The notes: generated from the letters alone by a model not told the origin. Counted from the stretch's first letter, positions 16,277 through 25,526 are shown. The stretch: DNA of 64,000 nt from Spirosoma lacussanchae (GCF_005870035.1 NZ_SWJG01000002.1:558001-622000); one strand, 5' to 3'. Numbers and translations: made by a program.

Positions 16277-18793
16277 CTATTTGCCGACCGAGATCAGGTT
16301 CGCGAACAGCCGGTAGGCGCCCGGTACACCCGCGGGCAACTCCCGGAAAAAAACCAGTCCCGTATACATGTAATGACCTTTGCCGTATCGGGCGTAGATC
16401 AGGCTACCCTTCTTGTCGGCTTCGTTCTGGTCATGGGCCGAGAAAATCGGTTCGTACGCTTTGTCCCAGTCCTGAGCGAAGTAGATGCCGCGTTCCTGCA
16501 CCCAACCCGCAAAATCAGCGTCGGTAATTTTATTGGGTCTATTCAGGAGCGGGTGTTTCGGGTTCAGGAAGGTCATGGGCGCATCTTCTTCCGTAACCCG
16601 ATCGCGACCAATCGTGAACGGATAAGGGCCCAGCTGAGCTACTTTGATACCGCCATTGTTGACAAACCCGCCCGGGGTCACATACTGTACGATCATAGTG
16701 CCGCCGTTGCTGACGTAATCCATAAGTTTTTTCTGGTAGATACCGAGCCAGTCGTTGGTGTTGTAGGCCCGGACTCCGGCTATGATAGCGTCGTAGCCCG
16801 ACAGGTCGCGGCTGAGCTCGGCGGGCCCCAACTGGGTAACCCGGCACCCCATCTGTTGCAGGGCCGCGGGCACTTCATCTCCCGCGCCGACGATGTAGCC
16901 TATGTTCTTGGCCAGCACGTTCACATCCAGCTTCACCAGTTTGGCTTCGGCCGGCGGGAAGAGCGTCTGCGTCGGTATGTGTTTGTAGGCAATGGTCCGC
17001 AGCCCGGTCGTAAAGGTGCTGCCGTTGCTGGTTGTCATCGTGGCCCGGAGCAGCCCGTTCTGAGCGGTTGCTGCTGGCGATACGGTAAACGTCAGGCGCT
17101 GTTCATCGCCGGTATTGGCCAGGGAGAACGGCAGTGAAGCCGGTTCTACCCGCCAGCCAGCGGGCACGTTGAGCCGGAGCGTACCCGACACGTTAGCCCG
17201 CCCGGCTTTCAAAATGACTTCGGCCGTTTTTGATTTGGTATCGGCAAAGGTAAAGACGCGCTCGGAGAGATTAGCCGTTACATCGGGCTGAATAATAAAC
17301 GGTCGGTAAACTTCCCCCTCAACCGGATCGGTCGATTTATAGACAACCGGACGGCGGTAAGTAAACCGCTGGCCGTCAATCTCAATGGTATAGGCCGCCG
17401 ACAAAGCCGCCGGGTTTTCGGGCAAACCGATCAGGGCCTGATTATCGACCTGAAAGAGACCTTTCTCAATGGGTTTTTCGAGCCAGTAGGGTTGCGAGAT
17501 TTTCTGCGTTTTCGGGATGGTCAAGCTAGTAGGCAGGGTTAGCTGATCATTGGGTTTGAGCAGCACATTCAGCGTACTGTCCTTGCCGGTCGAATACCGG
17601 ACATTGACCAGCCGCACCGGGCTGTCGGACCGGCCCACTACGGTGGTCGTCAGCTTAATGGTTTCGCCGGGTGTGGCGGCATAGTTGGCTGGGTTGGTTT
17701 CGAACCACAGGCCCAGGCATTGCTGAATCAGGGTCTGCACCTCCTGCCGCTTCGTGCGGACGTAGAGGTTGGTCGTGTCCAACCGGCTGATGGCGCCGTA
17801 CAGGCGTACCAGGCCGCTGACCAGTCTGGCTGGTTGATCGGACGAAAAGCTGCTGATCAACTGGTCGACCTGCGGTTGAATGGCTTCGCCACCGGGCACC
17901 CGTTTCCAGCTCATGTCGATGCCCTCAAAAGGGTCGTTCTGGACCGGGTCACCGTTTTTCAGCAGCAGGTAGTCTACCTTGGCTCCGCGGCTGGCCGGAA
18001 CCCCAAAGCCCTGGCTTTTGTGCTGGCTGCGGCTTTCGGCGGCTATCTCGCCATACGATTTTCCCAGCAGCGGATTGTAGAGCCCGGTTTCCAGTCCAAT
18101 CAGGTTACCGGCTTCGTCGGGTTTGCGGTTGCTCAGAAACTGACCCGGGATAAACACATTCCAGAGAATACGTTTGGCCTGCCAGGGTTTTACATAGGCC
18201 AGTTGTTCTGGAAACCGGGCGGGGTTGCCGGATATCTTGAACGCTTCTTCGGCCAGAAAACCCGAAGCACTATGATGGCCGTGACCGGCGCGGGCATCGG
18301 GCGGGAAACGGGTAATAATTACATCGGGCTGGTAGGTACGAATCATCCAGACCACATCGGCCAGCACTTTGTCCTGCCCCCAGGTGCGTACAGCCTCATC
18401 GGTCGATTTTGAAAAGCCGAAGTCATAGGCCCGGCTGAAGAACTGGTCGGGGCCGTCTATGCGCCGGGCAGCCAGCAACTCCTGGGTGCGGATGATACCG
18501 ATGTTTTCGCCCTGTTCGGCACCGATCAGATTTTGGCCACCGTCGCCACGGGTCAGCGAAAGGTAGCCTGTGCGCAGGAGCCGTTCTTTTGACAGGTACG
18601 CCAGAAACAGGGTATTTTCATCGTCAGGATGGGCCGCTATATACAGGACGGAGCCGAGTACATTCAGCTTTTTCAGGTTCGACAGAATCTCACCCGGAGG
18701 GGTTGGCTTTATAGGACCGTAAGGAACCTGAGCGGAGGTGATGGCGGCAGCAAACGCTGCGTATAGGGTAATCAGGTAGACAACAGGACGCAC
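16277..18793 (-). CDS. Large exported PIG-L family deacetylase
   Basis: 838 residues from the GTG at 18793, which directly begins a signal peptide (RPVVYLITLYAAFAAAITSAQ). A TTG at 18820 is in frame, but it lies within a -7 promoter element, so it would not be transcribed. The N-terminal domain is a PIG-L/LmbE deacetylase: AAHPDDEN (residues 53-60, zinc ligands) and RAGHGHHSASG. A long middle region is made of beta-sandwich, NEW3-like modules (TIVGRSDSPVRLVNV, LRLNVPAGWRVEPASLP). The C-terminus has a glutamine-amidotransferase/ThuA-like fold (YDAIIAGVRAYNTND, NGGTMIVQYVTPGG). PIG-L enzymes remove N-acetyl groups from GlcNAc-linked substrates. This architecture is common in Bacteroidota, but the substrate is unknown. 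Confidence 0.85.
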   Translation of the reverse strand: MRPVVYLITLYAAFAAAITSAQVPYGPIKPTPPGEILSNLKKLNVLGSVLYIAAHPDDENTLFLAYLSKERLLRTGYLSLTRGDGGQNLIGAEQGENIGIIRTQELLAARRIDGPDQFFSRAYDFGFSKSTDEAVRTWGQDKVLADVVWMIRTYQPDVIITRFPPDARAGHGHHSASGFLAEEAFKISGNPARFPEQLAYVKPWQAKRILWNVFIPGQFLSNRKPDEAGNLIGLETGLYNPLLGKSYGEIAAESRSQHKSQGFGVPASRGAKVDYLLLKNGDPVQNDPFEGIDMSWKRVPGGEAIQPQVDQLISSFSSDQPARLVSGLVRLYGAISRLDTTNLYVRTKRQEVQTLIQQCLGLWFETNPANYAATPGETIKLTTTVVGRSDSPVRLVNVRYSTGKDSTLNVLLKPNDQLTLPTSLTIPKTQKISQPYWLEKPIEKGLFQVDNQALIGLPENPAALSAAYTIEIDGQRFTYRRPVVYKSTDPVEGEVYRPFIIQPDVTANLSERVFTFADTKSKTAEVILKAGRANVSGTLRLNVPAGWRVEPASLPFSLANTGDEQRLTFTVSPAATAQNGLLRATMTTSNGSTFTTGLRTIAYKHIPTQTLFPPAEAKLVKLDVNVLAKNIGYIVGAGDEVPAALQQMGCRVTQLGPAELSRDLSGYDAIIAGVRAYNTNDWLGIYQKKLMDYVSNGGTMIVQYVTPGGFVNNGGIKVAQLGPYPFTIGRDRVTEEDAPMTFLNPKHPLLNRPNKITDADFAGWVQERGIYFAQDWDKAYEPIFSAHDQNEADKKGSLIYARYGKGHYMYTGLVFFRELPAGVPGAYRLFANLISVGK

Positions 18794-18817
18794 AGCGGGG
18801 GAGGTTTTCTGAAAAAG

Positions 18818-18825
18818 CAAAAATA
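18818..18825 (-). promoter_or_regulatory. -7 promoter element of the PIG-L gene
   Basis: On the minus strand this reads TATTTTTG, an exact TAnnTTTG. The predicted transcript start near 18811 lies downstream of the TTG at 18820 and about 18 nt before the GTG at 18793, which decides the start codon. Confidence 0.6.
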
Positions 18826-18971
18826 AACAGCTAACACACAGATTACTATTGGCAGGTCACTTTATACCGGCTCTTCAGGCGTTAAACCCACATCACTTGG
18901 AAAAAACGCAATTTTCCTCAGAAAAAGGCAAGTATTGGCGTTGCTTCGCTAGGTAATGAAGAGGCAAACTT

Positions 18972-18979
18972 TATCTTTG
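18972..18979 (+). promoter_or_regulatory. -7 promoter element of the membrane pyrophosphatase gene
   Basis: TATCTTTG matches TAnnTTTG. The predicted transcript start is about 18985, after the upstream in-frame ATG at 18956. This supports the start at 19019. Confidence 0.6.
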
Positions 18980-19018
18980 CGCGCAGTCCTATTTTTTCTA
19001 AACTCTATACAAAGTCGC

Positions 19019-21715
19019 ATGAATAATAGTCTTTACATCGTCCCTTTTCTGGGTCTGGTGGGCCTGGCGGTGATGTTTGCCAAATTCGTATGGGTCTCCC
19101 GGCAGGACGCCGGTGACGCTCGAATGCAGGAAATCTCAGGGTACATTGCAGATGGTGCTATCGCCTTTCTAAAAGCCGAGTGGCGCGTTCTGATCATCTT
19201 CGGCCTGATTGTAGCCGTTCTCTTATCCTGGTCAGGCTCGCTGGTCGAAAATTCACACTGGAGTATCGGCATTGCTTTCGCCTTTGGGGCGTTCACCTCG
19301 GCGCTGGCCGGGTACATCGGCATGAAAATAGCCACCAAAGCCAACGTCCGCACGGCCCATGCCGCCCGTACCAGCCTGACACGCGCCCTCGATGTATCCT
19401 TTACGGGCGGGTCCGTTATGGGGATCGGGGTAGCCGGTCTGGCCGTTTTAGGGCTTAGTGTGCTGTTCATCATTCTCTATAATTTCTTCGTAGCCGGGGC
19501 CGAGTCGGTCAATGGCGTATTGCCGGTCAATGGCATCCCGATGGAGCGCGCGCTCGAAGTGCTGGCGGGTTTCTCGCTCGGCGCTGAATCTATTGCGCTC
19601 TTTGCCCGGGTGGCTGGCGGAATTTATACCAAAGCGGCAGACGTAGGGGCCGACCTGGTGGGTAAAGTAGAAGCCGGCATTCCCGAAGATGATCCGCGCA
19701 ACCCGGCTACCATTGCCGATAACGTAGGCGATAACGTAGGTGACGTGGCCGGTATGGGCGCTGACCTGTTCGGATCATACGTTGCCACGATTCTGGCTAC
19801 GATGGTACTGGGTCGCGAAATTATTATTCCGAACGACCCGATTATGGGCCACGCGCCTATCGTACTGCCGGTTCTGATTGCGGGCATGGGTCTGATTTTC
19901 TCCATCCTGGCTTGCTACCTGGTGCGGGTGAAAGACGATAACGGCAACGTACAGGGGGCGCTGAACCTGGGCAACTGGGGGTCGATTATCCTGACCGTAG
20001 TGGCTTCGTACTTTCTGGTGAGCGCTATTCTTCCCGACGTAACGATGCAGATTCGGGGGGTCGAGTTCACCCGCATGGACGTGTTCTACGCTATTCTGAC
20101 GGGCCTGATCGTGGGGGCGCTGATGTCGACCATCACCGAGTATTACACCGCCATGGGCCGTCGGCCAGTGCTATCCATTATCCGGCAGTCGGCAACGGGC
20201 GCGGCTACCAATATCATCGGGGGCCTGTCGGTCGGCATGGAATCGACGGTATTACCCATTCTGGTACTGGCGGCTGGTATCTATACGTCCTATCATTTTG
20301 CGGGTCTGTACGGAGTGGCCATCTCGGCGGCCGGTATGATGGCCACTACCGCTATGCAGCTGGCGATCGATGCGTTCGGCCCCATCGCCGATAATGCCGG
20401 TGGGATCGCCGAAATGAGTTACCTGCCCGAAGAGGTGCGGGGCCGTACGGATATTCTGGATGCGGTTGGTAACACCACCGCAGCTACCGGTAAAGGATTT
20501 GCCATTGCCTCCGCAGCGCTGACGGCACTGGCGCTGTTTGCTGCTTTTGTCGGCATATCGGGTATTTCGGCCATCGATATTTACAAGGCCGACGTGCTGG
20601 CCGGTCTGTTCGTAGGCGGCATGATTCCGTATATTTTCTCCTCGCTGGCCATTGCGGCTGTGGGTCGGGCGGCCATGTCAATGGTCGAAGAGGTGCGTCG
20701 TCAGTTCCGCGAAATTCCGGGTATTATGGAAGGAACGGGTAAGCCGGAATACGAAAAATGCGTGGCTATCTCGACCCAGGCGTCTATCCGGGAGATGGTA
20801 CTGCCGGGGGCTATTGCGCTGACGGTGCCGGTCGTTGTCGGGTTCATCTTCGGGCCCGAAGTGCTGGGCGGTTTGCTGGCCGGCGTAACGGTATCGGGCG
20901 TACTGATGGGTATTTTTATGAACAACGCCGGTGGGGCCTGGGATAACGCCAAGAAGTCGTTCGAAAAAGGGGTGCTTATCAACGGCGAGACGTTCTACAA
21001 AAAATCGGAGCCGCACAAGGCCTCGGTAACGGGCGATACCGTGGGTGACCCGTTCAAAGATACGTCGGGCCCGTCCATGAATATCCTCATCAAGCTGATG
21101 TCGATTGTATCTCTGGTCATTGCGCCCTATATCGCCATCAAATCGTCGGATCAGCCGGGCCATGCCCGTGAAGGGATCGAAGCCGTTGGCGGTGTGGAAG
21201 GTGTCGATCTGGAAAAGTCGACTTCGGCCGACAACGCCAACGTGGCCACCCCCAACTTCACCCCAACCGACCTGACCCTCGATGGTGGTGTATTGCTGAC
21301 AGGCGTCGACGTAGATGGGATCGAAGCCAGTCTGCTGAACTTCATCAAATCCGACAAACCCATCGACAAAACGACCTGGTTCGATTTTGACCGGCTGACG
21401 TTCGAGACGGGCAGTGCTACCCTGAAGCCTGAGTCGCAGGAGCAGCTGAAGAATATTGCCGAAATTCTGAAAGCCTATCCGAACGTCAGCGTGAAGCTGG
21501 GCGGGTATACCGACAATACGGGTAACGCCGACGCCAACCTCAAACTGTCGGGCGACCGCGCCCAGTCGGTAAAGAAAGAACTGACGGCGCTGGGTATTGC
21601 CGCCGATCGGCTGGAGTCGGAAGGGTATGGGCAGGAGCACCCGGTTGCCAGCAACGACACCGAAGAGGGCCGCGCTCAAAACCGCCGTATCTCCATTCGG
21701 GTGACGAAGAAATAA
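19019..21715 (+). CDS. hppA: Membrane-bound ion-pumping pyrophosphatase fused to a C-terminal OmpA-like domain
   Basis: 898 residues from the ATG at 19019; an in-frame ATG at 18956 lies upstream of the promoter. Residues 1 to about 705 are a complete membrane pyrophosphatase with about 16 membrane helices and the substrate loops [37 protein letters not shown] (206-242) and the late loop with [21 protein letters not shown] (484-493) has Ala and Gly where K+-independent enzymes have Lys and Thr, so K+ dependence is predicted. The ion-gate Glu is missing at its usual place (Gly252 in DLFGSY) but a Glu occurs in helix 5 (Glu190, seven residues before Arg197), as in Flavobacterium-type H+ pumps. 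After a polar linker, residues about 785-898 are an OmpA-like peptidoglycan-binding domain ([33 protein letters not shown]). The C-terminus of these pumps faces the periplasm, so wall anchoring is possible. Confidence 0.93.
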   Translation: MNNSLYIVPFLGLVGLAVMFAKFVWVSRQDAGDARMQEISGYIADGAIAFLKAEWRVLIIFGLIVAVLLSWSGSLVENSHWSIGIAFAFGAFTSALAGYIGMKIATKANVRTAHAARTSLTRALDVSFTGGSVMGIGVAGLAVLGLSVLFIILYNFFVAGAESVNGVLPVNGIPMERALEVLAGFSLGAESIALFARVAGGIYTKAADVGADLVGKVEAGIPEDDPRNPATIADNVGDNVGDVAGMGADLFGSYVATILATMVLGREIIIPNDPIMGHAPIVLPVLIAGMGLIFSILACYLVRVKDDNGNVQGALNLGNWGSIILTVVASYFLVSAILPDVTMQIRGVEFTRMDVFYAILTGLIVGALMSTITEYYTAMGRRPVLSIIRQSATGAATNIIGGLSVGMESTVLPILVLAAGIYTSYHFAGLYGVAISAAGMMATTAMQLAIDAFGPIADNAGGIAEMSYLPEEVRGRTDILDAVGNTTAATGKGFAIASAALTALALFAAFVGISGISAIDIYKADVLAGLFVGGMIPYIFSSLAIAAVGRAAMSMVEEVRRQFREIPGIMEGTGKPEYEKCVAISTQASIREMVLPGAIALTVPVVVGFIFGPEVLGGLLAGVTVSGVLMGIFMNNAGGAWDNAKKSFEKGVLINGETFYKKSEPHKASVTGDTVGDPFKDTSGPSMNILIKLMSIVSLVIAPYIAIKSSDQPGHAREGIEAVGGVEGVDLEKSTSADNANVATPNFTPTDLTLDGGVLLTGVDVDGIEASLLNFIKSDKPIDKTTWFDFDRLTFETGSATLKPESQEQLKNIAEILKAYPNVSVKLGGYTDNTGNADANLKLSGDRAQSVKKELTALGIAADRLESEGYGQEHPVASNDTEEGRAQNRRISIRVTKK

Positions 21716-21788
21716 GCCCATCCTGCACCGGGCCCCGGCAGGGGCGACAGGCTCAGAGATGTTCCCATACTGTCACCGTACCTGATGC

Positions 21789-21835
21789 AAACGAAAAATG
21801 GCCAGTGTCGTAAAGAGACTGGCCATTTTTCGTTT
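21789..21835 (+). terminator. Rho-independent terminator after the pyrophosphatase gene
   Basis: A perfect 18-bp inverted repeat (AAACGAAAAATGGCCAGT and its complement) with an 11-nt loop, whose T-rich right arm supplies the U-run. It lies 73 bp after the stop codon. Confidence 0.88.
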
Positions 21836-21890
21836 ATTTTAGCGAGGTAAAGGTCTCTGTCAATCAGCTGCTTAACTAGCGAAAACCGTC

Positions 21891-22658
21891 ATGAAGAAAC
21901 GAGAGAAATTAGCGATCATTCGTCAACATTACCCGAATGCAATGACCACTATTGATACCGTTAATCGGCTTATCGATTTTGTGGAGGATGAACTGGATCT
22001 GGAGCCTGCCCAGATTATGATGGCCGACAGCATATGCAGCGATGATGTCAACAGTATTCAGTATCCGGCCCGGACGCATGAGTTTCTGGGACCGTTTAAA
22101 ATGGGCGGGCTAGACGGCTTTCCGTTTACCGGCCTGACTGGTATGGGCGCTTTTGCCAGCCACGTTCCGGATAACGGAGCCGTTTTTGTCTACTAAGGTC
22201 CCCATATCGGGATCTCCAAAGACGGCACGGTTGGCCAGATTTATCGGTTTGGGCAAGCTAAGGTATCAAGCTGCTGCGGAGCCGCCAAAGGCGCACTGAA
22301 CCGGCTCCTAAACGATTCGATTGTAGCAGGCGAGGTACGGGATATTGACTACCAGATGAACACCATTGAGCAGATTCTGCTAAACCATAAACAGCGAATC
22401 ATCACAGCGCCGGTTCCGCTGTACGAAGCTACCGAAGTCATTTACGAGGCTATCGACGACCGAATTGGGGAGCTGGTGGCCAAAACCAGTTACAACTGCC
22501 AGTATGTGATTTTGATGGGGGCCATTCTGATCAACAGCGATACGGACATGGGGTCGTTCAGCGCCACCCGCCGGTTCGACGTCATCAATCTGTCAACCAA
22601 AGCGCGTACCAATCTTCTCGACGCCCACTTTCCCTGCTATCAGCCTGTGTCGGCCTGA
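21891..22658 (+). pseudogene. LCIB-type beta-carbonic anhydrase gene interrupted by an in-frame TAA
   Basis: One reading frame of 255 codons runs from the ATG at 21891 to 22658 but has TAA at 22194-22196 (codon 102). Both sides read as one protein of the LCIB/LCIC carbonic anhydrase family: DSICSDDVN (Cys49, Asp51/52), LGPFKMGGLDGFPFTGLTGMGAFASHVPDNGAVFVY before the stop, and GPHIGISKDGTVGQIYRFGQ (His105) then SSCCGAAKGAL (Cys129) after it. Cys49, His105 and Cys129 match the expected zinc ligands, so the stop splits the active site. The residue before GPH is usually aromatic or hydrophobic, so a single change from TAC or TAT (Tyr) explains the stop. The downstream half has no other stop or frameshift. 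A recent pseudogene, a sequencing error or stop readthrough are all possible. An intact protein would interconvert CO2 and bicarbonate. Confidence 0.8.
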
Positions 22659-22692
22659 ATGATAGGCCCCGCTGGGGTTAGCGTCAGAACCA

Positions 22693-22722
22693 ACCCGTTG
22701 CCGTGCTTTCACGGCAACGGGT
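22693..22722. terminator. Hairpin terminator between convergent genes
   Basis: A perfect 13-bp stem (ACCCGTTGCCGTG and complement) with loop CTTT lies between the interrupted carbonic anhydrase gene and the convergent saccharopine-dehydrogenase-like gene. There is no strong T-run. Confidence 0.65.
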
Positions 22723-22729
22723 ATATGAG

Positions 22730-23803
22730 TTAAGCCGGTATGCTTGTTTCCTGCCGGAAGAACTGTCCATTACGGGTTTCGAGAAAATCGGCGAAAGAAA
22801 TATCTTCCTGCCTGATAAAGCCAGCCTGGGGAAGCAGCCCATCCGCCACCAGCTCAACCACGGCAGCTACCGAACCCGCTGTGGTCCAGGAAATGGCCCG
22901 CCACGAATGGCCGTCGATCAGACGGGGATGGTAGGCGCGGTAGAACTCTTCGCGGGCGAGCTGCCCGTTTTTCCAGCCCTCAACAACGGCATATACGTAT
23001 ACCACATCGTCCTGTACGGGTGGCTTGGCTTCGGTAAGCACTTTCTCGACCAGGGCGCGCTGATCTTTCAGGATCAGTTCATACAGCAAAAACCGCATCA
23101 GCCGGCAATGGCCCGGGTAGCGGATGGTTTTGTAGTTGAGCGTGTCGACCCGACCGGCGTAGGTTTCGCACATGGTACCCAGTCCGCCCGAGGTGCTGAA
23201 GGCTTCGAACTCCTGCCCTTCAATGTTGATCTGCTCGATGCCATCGAGGGCCGGTACCATCTTCACCTGTCCGTTGGCAATGACCTCGCAGTCGTTCAGG
23301 TATTCGTTGATGACGCCGGCCGGCGACCACGTAAACGAGTAACCCAGCAGGCCGTTTGGATAGCGGGGGAGCGCCCCCACGCGTAATTCGATATCGCGGA
23401 GCCTATCGAACCGGTTGGCCAGGTCAGCCCCAACGATACCGATCAGGCCCGGAGCCAGACCGCATTGGGGGGCCATAACGCCCCGTGCCGTTTTAGCCAT
23501 CTCCCGGATTGCGGTCGTCGTGGGCACGTCTTCGGTGAGGTCGAAATAATGAATGCCGGCCTCGTAGGCAGCACGGGCAATCGGGAGGTTCAGGTTATAC
23601 GGCAGGCACGATACCACGGCATCGAAACCGCTGACGGTGTCGCTCAAGGTAGCCTCGTCGGTAACGTCGCCCGTTACTACCGGAAAAGGGACAGCTTCGG
23701 CGGGTGCCTGCCGATCGAGACCCGTTACGGTAAACCGCTTGTTGAGCAGCGTACCGACCAGCGAGCCAACTTTACCCAGGCCTACCACTAGAATGGTCTT
23801 CAT
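22730..23803 (-). CDS. Saccharopine dehydrogenase (Lys9-like) family protein
   Basis: 357 residues. The N-terminus is an NAD(P) Rossmann fold: ILVVGLGKVGSLVGTLL followed by an acidic residue and Arg (LDRQ), then FDAVVSCLPYNLNLPIARAAYEAGIHYFDLTED, typical of saccharopine reductases. The catalytic region has GLAPGLIGIVGADLANRF and the C-terminal domain contains the family's FSWSP-like element (YSFTWSPAGVINEYLNDC). The enzyme would act on lysine/2-aminoadipate intermediates or a related amino acid. Lysine catabolism genes are not present in the window, so the exact reaction remains open. It is transcribed separately from rplY, because a strong terminator stands between them. Confidence 0.85.
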   Translation of the reverse strand: MKTILVVGLGKVGSLVGTLLNKRFTVTGLDRQAPAEAVPFPVVTGDVTDEATLSDTVSGFDAVVSCLPYNLNLPIARAAYEAGIHYFDLTEDVPTTTAIREMAKTARGVMAPQCGLAPGLIGIVGADLANRFDRLRDIELRVGALPRYPNGLLGYSFTWSPAGVINEYLNDCEVIANGQVKMVPALDGIEQINIEGQEFEAFSTSGGLGTMCETYAGRVDTLNYKTIRYPGHCRLMRFLLYELILKDQRALVEKVLTEAKPPVQDDVVYVYAVVEGWKNGQLAREEFYRAYHPRLIDGHSWRAISWTTAGSVAAVVELVADGLLPQAGFIRQEDISFADFLETRNGQFFRQETSIPA

Positions 23804-23839
23804 ATGTAATGAACGGAAGTTGATGAGCGGGCAAAATAC

Positions 23840-23873
23840 GCAAAAAGCCCACTCGGGTGAGTGGGCTTTTTGC
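23840..23873 (-). terminator. Rho-independent terminator after rplY
   Basis: A perfect 14-bp stem (GCAAAAAGCCCACT / AGTGGGCTTTTTGC) with a 6-nt loop lies between rplY and the saccharopine-dehydrogenase-like gene, both on the minus strand. It should end the prs-rplY unit. Confidence 0.85.
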
Positions 23874-23910
23874 TAATCTATTAGTTTTACTGAACGACTT
23901 GCCAATCGGC

Positions 23911-24477
23911 TTATTTGCCAACCGTACCCCGCAGTGCGCGTGGGATTTCGATACTGGCAACGGGGTTCGACGCCTGTTCGAGCATTTCGATGTTCGAAAC
24001 CGGAATCTGACCCACACGAACTGATTTACCCAGATCGAGGCCGGTTACGTCCACGTCGATAAATTCAGGAATGTTTTCGATGGTGCCTTTCACGCGCAGT
24101 TTCCGAACGCGGGTTACCAGCTTACCACCTTTTTGCACACCCGGTGCTGTACCGACCAGACGAACGGGTACGGCCAGTTTAACGGGTTTGCCCGGCATTA
24201 CTTCCAGGAAGTCGACGTGCAGCAGCACATCACTTACCGGGTGAAATTGAGCCTCCTGCAGAACCGCCCGGTACTCAGTACCTTCGATGTTCAGCAGCAC
24301 CTCAAATACATTGGGCGTATAGAGCAACTTGCGGAACAGAATAGCCGGTGCATAGAAATGTACCTGGCTCTCTCCACCATACAATACGCACGGAACGTTG
24401 CCCTCGGCCCGAATCGCTTGTGATTCCGCACGGCCGAGATTCGCTCGTTGATACCCTACAATCTCGATTTGTTTCAT
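23911..24477 (-). CDS. rplY: 50S ribosomal protein L25 (TL5/CTC type)
   Basis: 188 residues from the ATG at 24477 (MKQIEIVGYQRANLGRAESQAIRAEGNVPCVLYGG); the frame extends upstream into the repeat region but without similarity. The N-terminal half is the 5S-rRNA-binding L25 domain. The C-terminal half is the beta domain of the long CTC/TL5 type (VDFLEVMPGKPVKLAVPVRLVGTAPGVQKGG, EFIDVDVTGLDLGKSVRVGQI). It binds 5S rRNA in the large ribosomal subunit. It follows prs on the same strand, the usual order in Bacteroidota, though an inverted repeat lies in the 86-bp spacer. Confidence 0.95.
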   Translation of the reverse strand: MKQIEIVGYQRANLGRAESQAIRAEGNVPCVLYGGESQVHFYAPAILFRKLLYTPNVFEVLLNIEGTEYRAVLQEAQFHPVSDVLLHVDFLEVMPGKPVKLAVPVRLVGTAPGVQKGGKLVTRVRKLRVKGTIENIPEFIDVDVTGLDLGKSVRVGQIPVSNIEMLEQASNPVASIEIPRALRGTVGK

Positions 24478-24494
24478 ACTGGTAAAATTTAACT

Positions 24495-24557
24495 GAGTGA
24501 ATAAGTGATTGAGTGATTGGGTGACTGGCAAAACAACGCTCAATCACTTATTCACTC
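24495..24557. repeat. Perfect 19-bp inverted repeat in the prs-rplY spacer
   Basis: Arms 24495-24513 (GAGTGAATAAGTGATTGAG) and 24539-24557 are exact complements around a 25-nt loop. The loop-side sequence repeats the unit GTGATTGAGTGATTGG. Together with the hairpin at 9213-9288 this suggests a class of low-complexity intergenic hairpins built from short direct units. Confidence 0.7.
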
Positions 24558-24563
24558 GATCAC

Positions 24564-25505
24564 TCAATATCTAATAAACAAAGAACTAATAGATTCGTGA
24601 TCACGGATGCGGCCGATGGCTTTGGCGAATAGCTCGGCCACGGATAGCACCTTAATTTTACTGTTCGGCTGTCGCAACGGTAATGTATCGGCAACAACCA
24701 GTTCATCGAGTACCGAGCCGGCTATGTTTTCGTGGGCTTTGCCCGACATAACCGGGTGGGTACAAACCGCCCGCACCGACTGAGCGCCCTTCTCCAGGAT
24801 AATCTGAGCCGCTTTGGCCATAGTGCCGCCCGTGTCGATCAGGTCATCAACCAATACAACATTGGCCCCTTCTACATCGCCGATGACCTGCATCGACGCG
24901 ATTTCGTTGGCCCGTTTGCGGTGTTTGTCGCACAGTACAATATCGGCGTTGAAATGCTTGGCGAACGTACGGGCGCGGTTGGCGCCACCCACGTCCGGCG
25001 AGGCAATGACCAGATTGTCGAGGTTCAGACTCTTGATATAAGGCACAAACACCGACGTTCCTTCCAGATGATCGACCGGGAAGTCGAAGAAACCCTGAAT
25101 CTGTCCGGCGTGCAGGTCGATCGTCATCAGGCGGTCGGCACCCGATGCGGCCAGCATGTTAGCCATTAGTTTGGCGGCTATGGCAACGCGGGGCCGGTCT
25201 TTCCGGTCCTGACGGGCATAGCCGAAATACGGAATGACCACCGTGACATAGTGTGCCGATGCGCGCCGGGCGGCATCGACCATCAGCAGCAGTTCCATCA
25301 GGTTATCGCCCGGAGGGGGTGTCGACTGGATCAGGAAAACGTCGCACCCCCGAACCGACTCTTCGAAACTGGGCGACATTTCGCCATCGCTGAATCGCCG
25401 ACAGGTGTAGCCGCCAAGATCTTTGCCATAATAATGTGCAATTTTCTCAGCCAGATAGGTGGATTGACTGCCCGAAAAAATCTTAACCGGATTAAACGAA
25501 GCCAT
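24564..25505 (-). CDS. prs: Ribose-phosphate pyrophosphokinase (PRPP synthetase)
   Basis: 313 residues from the ATG at 25505 (MASFNPVKIFSGSQSTYLAEKIA). Diagnostic segments: FSDGEMSPSFEESVRGCDVFLIQST, ATP-binding PYFGYARQDRKDRPRVAI, DLHAGQIQGFFDFPVDHL and the PRPP-binding loop VVLVDDLIDTGGTMAKAA. It makes 5-phosphoribosyl-1-pyrophosphate from ribose 5-phosphate and ATP for nucleotide, His and Trp synthesis. A minus-strand -7 box (TACCTTTG) lies 22-29 bp before the start. It is the first gene of a likely prs-rplY unit. Confidence 0.96.
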   Translation of the reverse strand: MASFNPVKIFSGSQSTYLAEKIAHYYGKDLGGYTCRRFSDGEMSPSFEESVRGCDVFLIQSTPPPGDNLMELLLMVDAARRASAHYVTVVIPYFGYARQDRKDRPRVAIAAKLMANMLAASGADRLMTIDLHAGQIQGFFDFPVDHLEGTSVFVPYIKSLNLDNLVIASPDVGGANRARTFAKHFNADIVLCDKHRKRANEIASMQVIGDVEGANVVLVDDLIDTGGTMAKAAQIILEKGAQSVRAVCTHPVMSGKAHENIAGSVLDELVVADTLPLRQPNSKIKVLSVAELFAKAIGRIRDHESISSLFIRY

Positions 25506-25526
25506 TGATGCTGGACAAATTTCCCG

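Noticed and set aside
22703..23386. A 227-codon plus-strand frame opposite the saccharopine-dehydrogenase-like gene
   Set aside because: It begins inside the terminator region and mirrors a strongly supported gene; there is no recognisable domain.
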